Positions 14,973-30,149 of a stretch of DNA of 64,000 nucleotides are shown piece after piece. The first letter of the stretch is position 1; every line of letters begins with the position of its first letter. The stretch comes from Helopsaltes ochotensis (Eukaryota; Chordata; Aves; Passeriformes; Locustellidae): the NCBI GenBank assembly GCA_013400155.1, contig VXBM01000869.1, forward strand, positions 1-64,000. The letters are read 5' to 3'. A program made the translations under genes and the position numbers. The notes under the pieces were generated by a model, which searched no databases, was not told the origin of the DNA, and worked only from the letters and a program-made list of their open reading frames with translations.

Positions 14973-17900
14973 GTTATTTATCCAGTAGTCCATCATCAAC
15001 TTGGAAGTTCACAGTTCTGCAGTCAGGCTAGCAAGACTTATATGAATTCTACTGGAAGAGCCAAAAGTCTGGACCTATGAGTTGAGAAAGAAACTGTGTT
15101 TCTTATTACAGAACATTAAAACAAGTTGTTGCCTTTGATATCAATATGACTATAATAAAAAATTCTTCCAAGATTAATACTTAATGTTGAATTGAAAGGG
15201 GGTGAAAAAATAGAGCTTTTCACTCCTGAGGCTACTGTCATTCACATCTTTTAGTACACAGAATTCTGAATGGAAAAGAATCTCAATTCATACTCAAATC
15301 AACTCTTCAATGTGCAAGGGATTTATGCAGTAATATTTAGGCATAAAAGTGGAAGCTGAGGTCGAAGAGTTTGATACCAGACTAACTACACAAAAAAGTA
15401 TATCCATAATATACTAATCAATTTCCCAACATATAGAGCATCTCTTGCTATTGTTCAAAATAGTACTGTTTAGTGAAACAAACTCATATTTAATATATGT
15501 GATTAAAAAGTAATGGTAAAATTTTAAAAATAAGATTAGACAGAAGATTAGTTTCATTTAATCAATATAACAGTTGTTTCTTTTGATTACTGTTAACACA
15601 AACCCAAGCTGGCATTTGTCTTACGACCAGCTAGCAAAACCCCTAAGGTTTGTGCTGAGGTTGCATCAGCTTCAAGAAGCCTCAAGAACAAAAGCTGCAC
15701 GCTAGAGTTCAAGAAGCTTGCATTATTCAGTACAAAATGTGCCCAACTGTGATACTGACAAAGCACACACCAGTATTCCTGTGAAAAATAGATTGAGCTC
15801 TTATATCATCTTTTTCATTTTAATTGTTGCTGAATTCCTTGAAGTTACTGAAAGCCTCATACATAATTAAGTATTTTACACACTTTTATTCAACTGCACA
15901 GATGGCATTTGCTCAGCCCATCCAAGTGCTTTCTGAGGTCCTTCCGTGAACTACAAAAAATGATTGAGAAGAAAACTGAGCATCATTAATCCAATAATTA
16001 AGTCAAAATCATGCCAAAAACTTACATAACTGTCAGTGAAAAATACAGTAGTTTTCTGTTTTAACAAACTGGCTCATTAGATACTTGCTAAAGAATATCC
16101 CTCACTTCTTTCACAACCGGAACTGCTCATTCCCAGGAAAAAAAACATGTATCCACCAATTCCTAAGGAGCTGGTCTCTAACACACAGGAGAAACAGGCA
16201 CAAAGAAACAGAAGCAATCACTGACATGTTAGAACAGAAGGAAACGAGCTCTCCCAGAGTTTCAGAAAAATCTAAGGGCCATAGAACACCAAGGCACTTA
16301 TTTCTGTTGCACCAGAAAAACCCCAAATTTCCATTATTGATGCAGAACAACCCATGTGTTCTATCAGTACACAGGACACAGAGAAATTTAGTCTACCTGT
16401 TCTTTAATATAACCCAAATTGCACAGTACCTGGAACTGTGAGTAGAATTTTTTTGTTCCTGTCAATTGTAATAGCACCATCTCTATACTATTCATCTCCA
16501 TGTGCAAACATCTGTCTCTATGTAATTGCTTATTCATAATTATATAATGAATATATATATAATTATTTCTGTTATTATTTTAGAAAGACAAAAGGCTGGC
16601 TTGATCACCTGATTACCCTACTCAAACGTATATACCTTTCTTTTAAAATTAAGAAGAGCTCGTTGCCCATTTACATGTACTCTGTACCCTGAACATTATG
16701 TATTAATCAAGTCTTAGGCAATATAAGCAAACAACATTTTGGACACAAATGGGTAACACTTCTCCATACATACCCTGCCACAAACCCACTCATAAGTTCT
16801 CTGACAGCTTTCTATTATTCTGCATTCAAAAGAAAACATGAGCAGCAAAACACACTGAGACCATGAACAGGGGAAGCAACAAGATTATTGAGACTGGTAA
16901 TTTGGCCTACAAATTAATAGAAATGGTAGTAGCTCTGGAGTTTGAAGATAGAATATTTTTACTTCACCATAATTTTAGCTTGACCTTATCTGAACACTAA
17001 CTATAATTAATCTGCTTGAAAACTCTATGTCACATCTGTGAAGAAAGGAGCACAGCATGTCAAGTCTCCTAGTGACACAACTCCTTTTTTATTAATGAAC
17101 TGCTCTCAGAAGCGACACTACACTGTGTAAAAATCAGCATTAAATGGAACTTCAGTTGTGGATGAACCACCCAAGCACAGACAGACAGAGGTTCGTTGGG
17201 CACCTACATCACCCCACTTTATCAGTATCTGTCAAGAGGAAAGGTAAATACTTTCTCCACAGCTGTATCCAAAGGCTCTACTTAACATCTACATGAAAGC
17301 AATTAATTTGCTGTTCACACAAAGGGCATTTATAATTTAAGCACCTTTAAATGTGAACACACTGAAGTAAACGCTTCTCTTTACAACAGATAATGGGATT
17401 AGGACTATTCTCACAGCACTGTGAATTCTGTATGTCCTACGTTTAGTAAAACACATCATCTTTTGATCAGAGATCACACAGTAATCAACGACGTTGTATA
17501 AGGAGCACTGGCATTTCGGCCAAACACAAATAGTACAGAATATATTGGGTTTAGAATTAAGAATGCATCAAAACTATCACTAGATTTTATAATTCAAACA
17601 ACATTCAAAAAGCAAGTAATAAATGTGGCATTTTAAAAAGTAATTTCCAAACACAAGGTTAATTGCATTCATCTTATTACAGTAATATTAACATCATATA
17701 AATAAAGTTATTTCCATTTTTAACAAGTTATTTATAATTGTAATTTATCTTTATTTATCTACAAACTAATGGCAAGCATGCTAGCTAAAGAATATACTCG
17801 TAGCATTCATACTCTAGTAAAGCCTTTGACATCAAGTTATTCTGTTCTCCAAACTATCAAAAAGCTGTAATGATTCACTAAATGTCACTAGAATTTCTTG

Positions 17901-20900
17901 ATTACAAATGTGACTGCCTAACTTTTAAGATATCTTAAACTCAGTATCAATAATCTGCTGCAGTCTCTAGAGGTTATTTGCATTAAATTGCAGTCTTTTG
18001 TTTTCACTGCTGTAAATCTATTTGATGTTTTCAGTTCTGTGCTGAGCCTCAAAATGTAGGTTTGATTAAAAGCTAGGAAAGCTATCTTTCACAGAAATAC
18101 ATAGAACCTAACCTCCTAAAAGGAAAAGTCGCTTTTTAAAATACATGCTGCATTCAAGGCCACCAGTGAGGGTAAAACTAGCTCACTGGTTTGAGATCTA
18201 TGACAGCAATATCTTTCTACCCAAGAGAAAAACATAGCAAATGGGACCTCTGGACAGGCACAGCTTCCCTGATATCTAATCACCTGCACCACTGTAACAA
18301 ATCTGTCATCTATTTCCCTTAACCATCACCAGAATCAAACTTTGTATTTATTTCCACGCATTCACAAGCACAGCAGACCAGTTTGCACACAAAAATGTCC
18401 TGCTCTCATCAGACTTTGCAAGTTCCTGTTCCTTGAGAATAGAGCCAAAGTCCTGTTAAATGCAAAAATAATAGGGGATGATGGGTTCATACAAACCTAC
18501 TAGACAAGGTCATAAGAAACTTTTTCAACACATCATTAACACAGCTTAAAGTGATGCATCAGGAATTATAGCACAAGCACAGCATGCTAGCACCCAGATG
18601 CATTTACATCTAAAATACAGTTAGTATGTAGTTATATTACTAGTCATAGCAATATATACACAGCACAGCATCAGACTTGGCTTTTGCTCAAGAGGAAGCA
18701 GCAATGAGGGAACCTATTCCCCTGCACTTTCTGTGAAACCAGGGGAGGTTTCACCTTACTCTGGTAGCTTTTCTGCAATAACACAGCTGAGAGAAGTGGG
18801 TCATGTTCTAGTTCCTACAACAACATAATTATTGTTGGCGTTCCAGATCCAAGGCCAATTTTGGCTTTAATAGCAGCACAGTATCAACACATTTGTGGCC
18901 ATAAGAGGCTAGGCCAACACAAATGCACTGAATGAAGAGCCTGAAAACCATCAAAGATCCACAGGCTTAACTCTATTATTTCATACATCTGCTGTTCTAC
19001 AACTCTTCATTCACCAAGGATGCTTTAGTATGCACAGGTTTCACTGAGTTTACAAGTCAAAATCATTGATAAACTCAAATTTAATTTTACAGTTACTTAA
19101 TAAAAATGAAGTGGTAGCATTTTTGCAAAAATTACTTCATATGCAAAGTGGATTTCACAGGTAGAAACTACAGTCATTTAGTAATTACATTCTACTGTAC
19201 AGAAAATGCTATTTGTACAAATTGTTTTCCCCACTACCAGTTTCAGAGGAACAGATTTTTATCTTTTGTCTCTTGAAATCTGACAAAATCTACCATTTCT
19301 AAGAAAGGATATCTACTTCAGCTTTACAAAATATTATCTAGTCACAGCGGTTTATGTAACAACTGAGTTATTTCCCAATTTTGCCAGTTTCTTCCTTCCA
19401 CTATAAATTCTCAATTCAATCCATTACATAGCAGTGATTGAGGTCAACAAATGGCTTTGATTTAGAATCACAGGCACAGTGGTATGTGGCAGCAGAAGCA
19501 GATTCTGCTTCCAAGGTTCCACTGCCAGACATCACTAGCTCATAGCAAGGAAAGCTAAGTAGGACACACAGCCATATCCGCCACCATCACAGCTCACAAC
19601 CTAACATACCCCTTCAAACAGTAGATGCAGGACACCTGTAATTGCCAGGGTGTAATTGCAGCATAGCCGGGGAAGATACACACCCCATTCGGCCAGCAGC
19701 TCCCGAGAGGCTGGCAGGTGTGGAGATAACACCCACATCAGTTACCACAGCAACACGGAGCTCCGCGGCACGTCCCACTTCCTTCGGCACTCCAAAACAC
19801 CAAGGTAGCCCAAGGAATGCAAGCTGCCGGAAAGCCTTTCCTGCTTGTCCGCGGCAACTGCGGTCCTGTTATCCTCAGAATTCTTCCCACATCAGCACCC
19901 TAACTAATGCAACTCTTTCAATTGCTATTCCCTTTCTCTACTTCCTCACCTAAGCAAGCCCCACAATGTTATCACACTAGATGTTATAAATTAACTACCT
20001 TTAGTACCTATGGCTAAAAAAGGCTTGAAGAGAAGAGCCATAGCTTGTCAGGTACCATGAGTTTGCCTCTCAAAGAGAGCAGATAGAGGGTTTAAACTAA
20101 CGGGGGACAGGAATTTGCATAGTCACTACTCTGCCTTTTCTTAGGCACTTGAATTACATAGATTCCTTCACGCTGATCAGTTAACCCTAAATTTGAAATT
20201 GCTCTTACTTGGCACTTTTTAAAGCTGCTACCAATTCAGACATAATGAAAGAAATGAACTGTCTTCAGATCCATGCCCACAATCTGACAGAATAGAAAAA
20301 AACCTATAAAATATACAAAAAAATATTTTATTTTATATGAAAAAAGAAGAAACTTTCACAGAACAGTTGCAATACACAATATTCCTCTAGGAGGCAAAAG
20401 AACCATTGGCAGCATACCCCAAAACCTAGAGATTTATTGTAAATTAGCAGAGCCTGGGTGGCAGCTGATCACTCTACAGCCCAGAACTAAAAAATCAGAA
20501 GATGTTTCCCTCATTCCTCCATGAAACGTTGCCCAGTCTGTCCCTCTTTCTTTCCCACATTAAAACAAACAGGACAGCTGTCCTTGCCTACTGCAGAACC
20601 ACTTTATGGCCCAAGTCTCTGGCCCCTCAACGCTACACACGTGCCAGAATGCCAGCACCTCAAATGTGCATTTGCACCCCGACCAGACACCGACACATTC
20701 TTGTCACACAACTCCCAGGCCTTGTTCCTTGCTGTCACTGTAAAGGCTTGCCAGAATGAGGGCAGAAGGTTGGTTAGTTCTTGATATCCATGTTCATGTT
20801 GCTGAAAGCTGACCTCTGTTGTACAACCCACCTGCTGAAGGTGGTGGTAACACTCAATGATACCCAGTCATAACTGAACCCAGGATGGAGATTAACTAAA

Positions 20901-22483
20901 CAAACTATCATGACAAAGTGAAAGAAAGTTAGTGAAAGTTCATTCTGAAATCTGAAAATCAAAACCAATGCCTTCTTACTAAGTAGATTTGTTCCCTATG
21001 TGTCTTGAGAGAAGCATCTGCTCATTTTTTTGGCAAAGAATGTTTTTACAACCTTTTACTCCTGCTACCATAGCACTGGACAAAATACAATATTGGCAGA
21101 GTGAGAATGGGATTCTGGCCTCTTATGCAGAGACAGTTAGCCAAGCCCAGACCTCTGTTCTGCACTTACTAGAGAAGATTTTAGAAATATAAAAGTCATC
21201 TCCCTCAACCGAGGAGTCCCAATCTAATTCCCAAGGGTAAACTGCTAGAAATAAAGGTTTTTCAGAACCCTTCTTGTTCACGCTTTTAAGAGAGTTGTCA
21301 ACAAATGAAAAATCATATGGTTACAAGAAGTTTTTCATTTCAACTAGACTCAAACTTTGCTATGCTGTTACAATTTAAGAATCTCAGAAAATAAGCAGAA
21401 AAAGCCCTTTTTCTGCAGGCACTGTAACTAGCAATTATTCTTCTTCCCAGTTTAACAAGCAGTTTTGGTCCATTTACTTCAAAATTATAAGTAAACCTTC
21501 TGTCAATTACTATGTAGCTTAAGAACAGCAAGCCAAGTTGCTATATTCAACCTGCAGCATGTAACTTAACAGCACAACATCAAGCGTTCTGTAATTATTT
21601 CCAGCAAGATCTCTATCTTACACTCACATTTTCTAAGCATGACTTACATTGACATTAAAAGCAATACTTCTTACCCAAAGAGAGACTGTTTCATGCAAGT
21701 GGTAACTTAGCTTCTAAAAACAATACACAGCCATTTTACATGCATGAAAGGACATGTATTTGATTTTTCATATTAACTACACTGCAACTGTAACACAGTA
21801 ACCTCCATCCAATTTAAATACTACGTATTTCTGTAAATTACCAAGTTACTTTTTAAGAATTAACAAGTAACACACACTGAGGTATTAAACGCAATATGCT
21901 TGACAATCCAATCCAACCTTGGCAAAGATTTTTTCCACACAGAATAGTTCTAACATTCCCCAGACTTGAAACAAAGTGATTGTGATGCAGGTCACTGAGC
22001 CATGTCAGAGTTTCTCTCTAACAATAGGAGAGTTTTCTGTCTGGTAAAGAAAAGCCAGGAGTTGAAACAAAGTGCCAGGAATAAAGGTGGTCTTCTTTCT
22101 TAACTACAAAGGCCCATCATTCAAAACATCAATCAGGATGAGCTTGAGGAGACCGTATTTTTTTGAAAATTCCTTCAGAACAGTATCAGAATTTCACACA
22201 GTAAATGTTTAAATCTGCTGTCTTAAAACAAAGCGCCAGCATTACCTAATAGCCAAAATAATGAAACTGGACCCCCGGCAATGATGCCTTAAGTTTTAGC
22301 TTTCCTATTTTCCAGATTCTGTACTGCATTAGTATTTAACTCTGAACTTCACATAAAGTGTTATCAAGTTCTCTTCACAGCTTAGTCAGACAAAACAGTC
22401 CTTTTCCAGCCCAAGAACCAAGGACACCGTTACAGCTTCAGGCCCAAAACCAACAAACGGCAGCGCACTGAGGACAGCAGTCT

Positions 22484-22715
22484 GGGAGGATGGGACTTCA
22501 TAACCTGCAGCTGTAACTGGACAATTAACCCCAATATGTAAATGGACTAAACTTATAAAAGTGTGAAAACGTGTGACCCATCATCCATCTTGGGTGTAGC
22601 CTCGGCCAGGCTCTTGTACTGCCCAAGGTGTATCCTTTGAAGGCCTTTTTAATAAATACCGACTTTACTCCTTTAACACTCTCTAGCTTCTGTTCTAGGC
22701 AGCCTCTCAAGGCAG
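22484..22715 (+). mobile_element. probable retroviral LTR fragment
   Basis: In order, the segment holds GGACAATTAACCCCAATATG, a TATA-like TTATAAAA at 22553-22560, a CATCTTGGGTGTAGCCTC stretch, an AATAAA at 22651-22656 and a short downstream U5-like tail ending TAGGCAGCCTCTCAAGGCA. The order and spacing (TATA, about 95 bases, AATAAA, about 60 bases to the end) fit a short avian gammaretrovirus-like (ERV1-type) LTR on the plus strand. The left boundary is a guess. No matching second LTR or internal region was seen within the window. Confidence 0.5.
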
Positions 22716-25700
22716 CAGCAGAAGCTCTGGAAATTCGACAAGGTTGTTTTTACTCTTCCACGCAAAGGAAGTAGATCATGCACCAAATACATTCTTTGAA
22801 TCAAAAGCATTTAATAAACTTAAATGGATACAACAAACCCCATGAGAATGACTGCAGTACCAAACAAGAGCTTCTGTTTCTAAATGGTTTGAGTTCCTTT
22901 GTTCTAACATTTAGATGTCAGCTGAAGACAACACCTACCTATAACTCATGTGAAAAACACAAAATTACAAGTCAGGACATTTTGAAAAACAGAAAAACAG
23001 AATTTCAGCAACATCCCAGTCAACATCCAGGCGAAAATCTCCATGGAGGATGTTGCAGAGGCAGCAGCTAAGGACATCTGTCTATCAGAACACCTTCAAA
23101 AACTCAATCAAATTATTTGGGATCCAACAGAAGACAGCTCTGTCAATCTGGAAGCAATTCTAAAATGTAAAACAAGCACCACATAGAATGGCACAAGAAG
23201 TTCCACAAAGTCTGTCCCGAAAAAGGTGGTTACGATAAAAACTTCAGAAAAGGACAGAGGAATGAATCAGACAAACACTCTCAAGGTAGTACAGAGCATC
23301 TGCAATGCTCCAAAATGCAGCTGCCCACTTCTGCACACATACTAATGATGTTCCAGACCTCAGCTTCCACTAAAGTACTTTTTTAACAACAAAAGCATCT
23401 GCAGGCACTATCTTGTTTTACCAAAACAGGTGAAATGATATCTTTTTCTTGTCTCTCTTTATCTAATGTGAGCCAGATTTCAACAGGCCCGTGTAGATTT
23501 GTTCAGATACTGATTTCAGCACTTACTGATGCTGTTCTGCCCCAGACCTTTATAAACATCCCTTAGACAATCTTATATCAGACAGGATGCATTTCTGTAA
23601 GAGCAATTAAACATTTTTCTTCGCATTTATAGAATTTTTACTATTTTCAATATTTATAGATTGGTAAGCTTTCATATTGGACAGAGAAGACACCATCCAT
23701 CAGTCACAGACATCTCAGCAGAAGATAAAAATGTACTGCTATTTTTCCCCTACAACAGCCACACCCAGAGCAGCCCAGTAAAACTTAAGACTAGAATTTT
23801 CATGAAGTAAATTAATCCATTATTTTCCTCACCTAACAAAACTGCTAATAATGAATTTTTTCAAATGCAAAAGTCTATTTTTTCAAACAATTTTCAAAGA
23901 AAAGTCATATACAGACTACGGTTGTCTCAAATAGGGGAAACCCTGCCTTCCTGCTATACAATCTAAATTGGGTGACAAATATTTCAGGAAAGAGTGGTTT
24001 TAATGCCACAGTTAAGAATTATCATGCTGTTCCCCCCACAGGCCAGATTTCATCATCTCTAACTAGAGCAGTAGCAGACAGCTTTCTACATGCTGAGAAC
24101 TCTCCCAGTGGCCAGAGCTCTCAGCCCCAGAACACATCCCAAAGGCTGCACGTGTTGCATGCAGTGCTGCAGGCAGCCCATCCCACACACTGCACTGCAC
24201 TGCACTGGAGCAGCTGCTCACAGCACTCAGGTAACACAGCATTACCTGGGCAGCGCTGCACCAAAACTGCAGAAATGAAAAGTTACACCCTGAAAGTGGA
24301 AAGTGACATTGCAGACTTGTGAAAGAACATAAGACTCCTCTCACAGCAGTTTTATGCTCCAATACAGGATATGAAGAATTCCCATGACTGTTTACTTTCA
24401 CCATAATTATGACACAGACTGAGTCTCAACCTTCACTTATTCACCAAATTTTAATGTTATTGTTCTGACAATTCTGAGCAATTTGTTGTCACTAAAATAG
24501 AAACATCAATGAAGTGAAACGACAAAAATAAGAACATTTCAACTGCTGAATGCTTTTCCTGTGTCATAAAAGACTCTCTTGCCTTGCATTTTCTTTTTAA
24601 TGTGAATTCATTTTCAAGTTGTCTTGACAGATTGTTACAACTGTATATTCAGCAAGTTCTACTACCATCTGAAAGAAGGGTTTGCTCTACACCTTCATGA
24701 ATTAAAAGTGCTGCATGAATGACCTGTTCATTTGACATGCCTAAATCCTATCACACCTCTATCCATCTAGCTATGGCAATAAATAAAACTATCCTGGAGA
24801 GCTTCACAACTTGAACCATTGGTTTTAAGACAAAGAGGCACACAAAGAAAGCACAGATTTTCAAGCTGCTTTTCAGACAAGCAATTCTCTCCTCTTTTAA
24901 GAAGAAGGATCTACCAAGTGCATAACCTCCAATCCTCCACCTTCCTAGACACAGACAATTGGCTTTTTTTTGTATCACTCACCATCTTCCAGTCATTTTA
25001 CTGAAGTTTGTCCCTAAATCTCAGGAAAAACCACTCATATTCCCCCTACAATTAGTCAAAGAAAACCATGCAAATGATTCTTGAAGGACTGTATTCAGAA
25101 CCTTAAGGGCATATGGAATCCAGACCAAAATTAACTCCTTCCACTGTACACAAAAGCTGTACTTACCCTGATTTGTAAAGTACAAGATCTAGAGACGACA
25201 TCACATAAGAGCTGTGTTACTTCAAACCAACAGAACTTGGTATAAGAAGCTGCCTGCTCAAGTTGAGATTTGGCCTGTGCAGAGACACTTACCTGTTTAG
25301 CACACACAAAAAAATACAGTTTGAGAAATGAACACAATGTTTTCAAAAGAACAAACAAACAAAAGCTCATTAATCCTTGCACTTCAATATCCACTGAGAC
25401 TGAAATCCTTAAGATTTCCATCTCCAATATAAAATAATTTTTTTAAAAAAATTCAAAATGTTGGCCTTTCAGAGAGGCCCTGGGAGTTCCACTGAGTACA
25501 GCAATTACCATGTGGTTATGCCAAGACTCCTGAAAATTAAAGTCGAAACAGTTGACCACAGAAAGACTAACATTTCATTCCTCTAAAAAAACCAAGAAAA
25601 GCATTTTGGGCTCTTTTATGAGAAGGGGACTTGAAGTTATGTTCATATGGTAACTGCATTAGACCTCCAAACCAAACTTCAGATGTAAAATTGGTACTTT

Positions 25701-28429
25701 ATCTCCAAAACAGCTTTCTTTTTAAATGATAAAGCACATCACATTGCTTACGGAAAAGCCAGCTCCACAGAAACTCCTATTGCTGCCCATATCATAGCAC
25801 AGAAAATGGAAGAAATTGTTGCTTGGTTTAGGGGTTTTTTTTTTGTATAAATAATTTCAAACAAAAAAGTAATTTCCTTAAGTATGTTTTTAATTTTAAA
25901 GATACTTTAAGAGAACTTTTAAGCACAGCCTTTACAGAGGACAAGTGGGTACTGGCACTGTATTCCCCACTTGTTCTTTAATGAAAAAAAATGTTTAAGA
26001 TGTGTACATATGGTTAAGTAAGTTATAACTCTGCATTAATTATCCAACTTGATCAAATGAGACAATTCATAAGAGCATGTCTTGCATAGTGAGCACAACT
26101 TACAAGCCTTATTTAAATGAAGGGTCTTAAAATGGTGCAAACATCTGTAAGAGACTCATTACAGCAAAAAGTTCTGTTCCCAAGGACCTGCACTTGGTGG
26201 ACAGATAAGTGTACAAATGAGAACAACAAAAATTAGAGGCTTACCCCACCCCAGGTACCACTCTTGCTCCAGACAACAAAACTGAATGTATTTGTAGCAC
26301 ATACTGAAATACTGACTCCAATAAACGTAAAGACTCCATACATATTTAGAAAATACAAAATTTACATTTAAAGCAGCTATTAAAATGGGAATGATTTACA
26401 ATAGTTTTATTAACTCATTCCATCAAGTGGTTATAGAAGTGTCCTCAGTTTGGAGGTGATTTAAATCAATTGCTATCACCACCAGACAAATATAACAGCG
26501 ATTCAGAGTCCACTGGTGACTTTCTACCTTCTATTATCCAAACTGATTAATTTATACAGATACATATATAGTCAAAGAATTACCTCTTTCTTTCAGAAAC
26601 GGACTGTTCTTATGACAGTGCACTCACAATGTGACAGAAATGCTGCAAAACCAACATCCTCATTAATTTAGGCTGACTATACATCATTCTTTGATCCAGA
26701 GATTCTGCATGCTCAATCATTCTGCCCCTTTTGAGACAGAGTCACTCCATGGGCATCACATCTCTGAGGACACAAACACAAATAGGCCTGAATCTTTCAG
26801 GCTAATTTCTGAGATCACTAACAGATGAATAAAGTGAGAAAACTGAGTATATCAGAAAACACTGCAGACTGATTTACCATAAATGACAAATAAATAACAA
26901 ATAAATGTAATGTCACAGTTTCATTCTTCTCTACAACTCCTTTCACTCCCAGTTCACTAGTTATTAGTCATGGTGGCAAAAGCCCATTAATTTTACTATC
27001 ACCATTTCAGCACATATATACTCCATCAAATAAAAACCTTTAGCTCTCTTTCCCACAAATGAAATTTATCTAGATCTTATTAAACTGACATGAGTAACTC
27101 AATGCATTAATTCCCTCTCCTTGGAAGGCAAATCCAACACCACTTTGTGCAAAAAGCATTTCAAAGGATCCAGGCTACATCACATTCAGGGTACAGAAAA
27201 TACAGTATTAAATAGAAGCAATATCCCAAATAATCCAGTGAAGTGAATTACAGCAGACAGTGCAAAATACTTCATATAAGAGACATAAAACTCCATCATG
27301 GAATAAATGCAAGGCAAAAGCATATGAAAGGAAAAGACAGAAGTGCTTATATTCTCATTATTTATTTAAAATGTCTAGCCTTTCTAGAATACCATTAAAT
27401 CCTGAGCCTTTGCTCACAGCAATAATTCCATAGATTAAGTAGCATTACCTCTCAAACTTAATTTAGTATCCCTGTACTCTACCCAAGAAAAATGGGAAAC
27501 CAGTGTACATAGTTCTTACTTTTCAAAACATTATTTGAATAATGCTATAATTCATTATTTCTCTGTCAGAAACAACCACCCCTTTTTTGAGCGTCTGCTC
27601 ACAGTGCCATTTTTCAGTGTCTCTGAAGTCTGTCATCCACCTCAGACTCTTCTTTTGCTGTTAGCAGTGTAGGGGATAAGAGGCTGGCTTCTGTTTTTAT
27701 TGTTTCTCTTTTTTGATATATTTATAAATAGTGAAATTTACTGTAAACTTTCCATAATGGCAGGGTATCTTTTGTATCTATAAGATTTTTTTATCTCCTT
27801 TTGGCTAAATATTTGGCTTGTCCCTCCACAGACCCTCCATACAGATGAATGTATGCTAGCTGATTCAAAACAGCCATTTAATTGGGATATTTAACATTTT
27901 TTACATTTCCCACAAGTTGTAGCAGACCTGTGGTTTTTACCCAATTAAAGTAGGTAGACAACAAATTTCCACAACCCACAGCAAACACTCTGCCTCACGT
28001 AGAAAGCTATGAACAAGCTCCACTTCTCAAGCCAACTTACAAAGCCACCACCTAGTTAAAAAATCAGAGTGAAATACAAATGCTGCGATGCCCAGCATTG
28101 CTCAAACTTACAGTCTAAATGGACATACTTAAAGGTAATTGAGTATCTGCACTGTATATTGAGTGAACATACTATTTAATGATTATTATCAAAGCTAATC
28201 AAGACAAATCAGTGTGCTTTGAATTCATATGACACCTCTCAGTAAAAAAAGGCTTTGTATATCTTTTTGTGAGACACACTAAAAGTTTTTGTTTGAACAG
28301 AGATCCCACTCAGAAATAGTACTTCAGCTGAGTTTGTATATTCCTGTCTGGCAAAACCAGCAGTGTCAAGAAGAGACTTTGACTGTTTTATGAGACAGAC
28401 TCTACAGAAAGACAAGCACTGATTCCACT

Positions 28430-28510
28430 TTTGGAAGTCCCATATTACCTACAGGTCATCTGTCCCAACCCTCTCATGTTTAACAAGTGCCAGCCCCCCG
28501 CTCACAGTTT
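28430..28510 (-). mobile_element. possible CR1 LINE remnant
   Basis: The stretch GGAAGTCCC...ACAGGTCATCTGTCCCAACC resembles the reverse complement of the conserved 3' part of bird CR1 LINEs, in which a GGAAGGGACC block is followed by GGTCATCTAGTCCAACC. It is diverged and short, so the assignment is tentative. Confidence 0.35.
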
Positions 28511-30149
28511 TCATGGGGAGGGGGCACAGAAACAACACCTGACATGTTCACTACAAACCTTCAGGCCCAAAGGCAGCACTGCTGCTGTAGAAAATTTCAA
28601 AATAACAGCACTTGATATCTGGTATCTTAATGAACTTCTCACTTTCCTTTAACTGTCCATCTAAGAGCTCACTGCCTCAGTCATTGCCTCCTCCTCCCTC
28701 ACTTCACACTCCCACCGTTCCTGAGCAAAGCACTGGCGCTGCTCTTGTCAGCAGGAAATTCACAACAAAGTCATAGAATACCCTAATAAAAACATTTGCA
28801 TTTACTTAGAAGAGTTTTTAAGAAAAAAAATAGTATTTTTATGAGCTGGCACAAAGCTAGCTTTGGCTGCATGCTATAACCAACACAGACAGGCTACTAA
28901 AACCCCAGACCAAGTAGTATTTGTCCCTCACCTGTATTTCACTGAGCATAAAACAACTTCATCATGGTAACACTACACCAATAACAAGGCAAATTTTATT
29001 ACTTATTATTATTCAAACTGAAATACCATCAAGAATAGATATTACAGTGGCATCTACTGGGAAATAAGCTACAGGAAAATAGAATAGCATATATAGAGTC
29101 TATACTTCAGAGCATATAAATTTAAATTTGACAGAGCAACTCAGTTGTTGCACCTGAGAAAGAGAAAATTAAGGTTTCTCACTGAAATAGACACAACTCA
29201 CTTGCAAAAACATATTAACTCATTCACTTCAAGAAAGAATTGCCAACCTAACTAGTGAGAGCCCTGAGAAGAGGAAATACTCCTAAATTCAGTGTGCTGT
29301 GATGATGTTTCATCTACTGACATGGAGTTTTGCTTTATAAAGCAGCGCAATGAATGAAGTTCCTGGTAGGGATAGGTAACAAAACTTACAAAACTTGGAT
29401 TACCAAGCAAGAAGTCAATTTCAGGTGTGCAATTAAGTGTGAAAACACAGCATTTGAAACCATTTTTTTTTAAAGAAGGCCAACAACCTCTAGACATGGA
29501 CTCTACTGAATAAATCTGCTGCAAAAATGGTATTTAAATCAATGTTTTTCATCAAGAAAATATTCTGTTGAACGCTACAGAGTAAGATTTCACATGTTTA
29601 AAACACTGACTGCTCTTTCCTTATATAGGCACCACTTTCTGCCTCAGCACTAAGCCTCAAAGATTAATAACTGTAAACTCAACTAAAACACAAGCAATAG
29701 ACAATAAATTTCAGAGAGCTGATTAACTGTAAGATGCAGAAGCTTGCTACTCTGAATTAAAATTCTTGATCAATATAATTCAATAACCACAGTAGTCTGA
29801 AAATAAACTATAGAAGGGAACAACTAGAATGCCACTTGTAACCAACCTTCAGTGCTACAACACTTATTTTATATTAGCAACTTGCATATTTACAAATTTT
29901 ATTTTCATACCTATTACTACCAGCAACTCCAACTACCATTAATAAAATGGCTCATCTATTTCCATATCCACTCACTAGAGGACCAATCCAGCACTTCCTG
30001 AACTCTAGGTTGAACTTGTGGCACTATTAAACGCATTAAATTAGCTTTCCGGGCCAAACACAGCACAGGTGATGAAAAAGGAAAGTAGATTGGTTGAATG
30101 ATAAATCCTTCAACAACTTTGCCAGCTTCACTGAGTCACTTAAAGGAAA

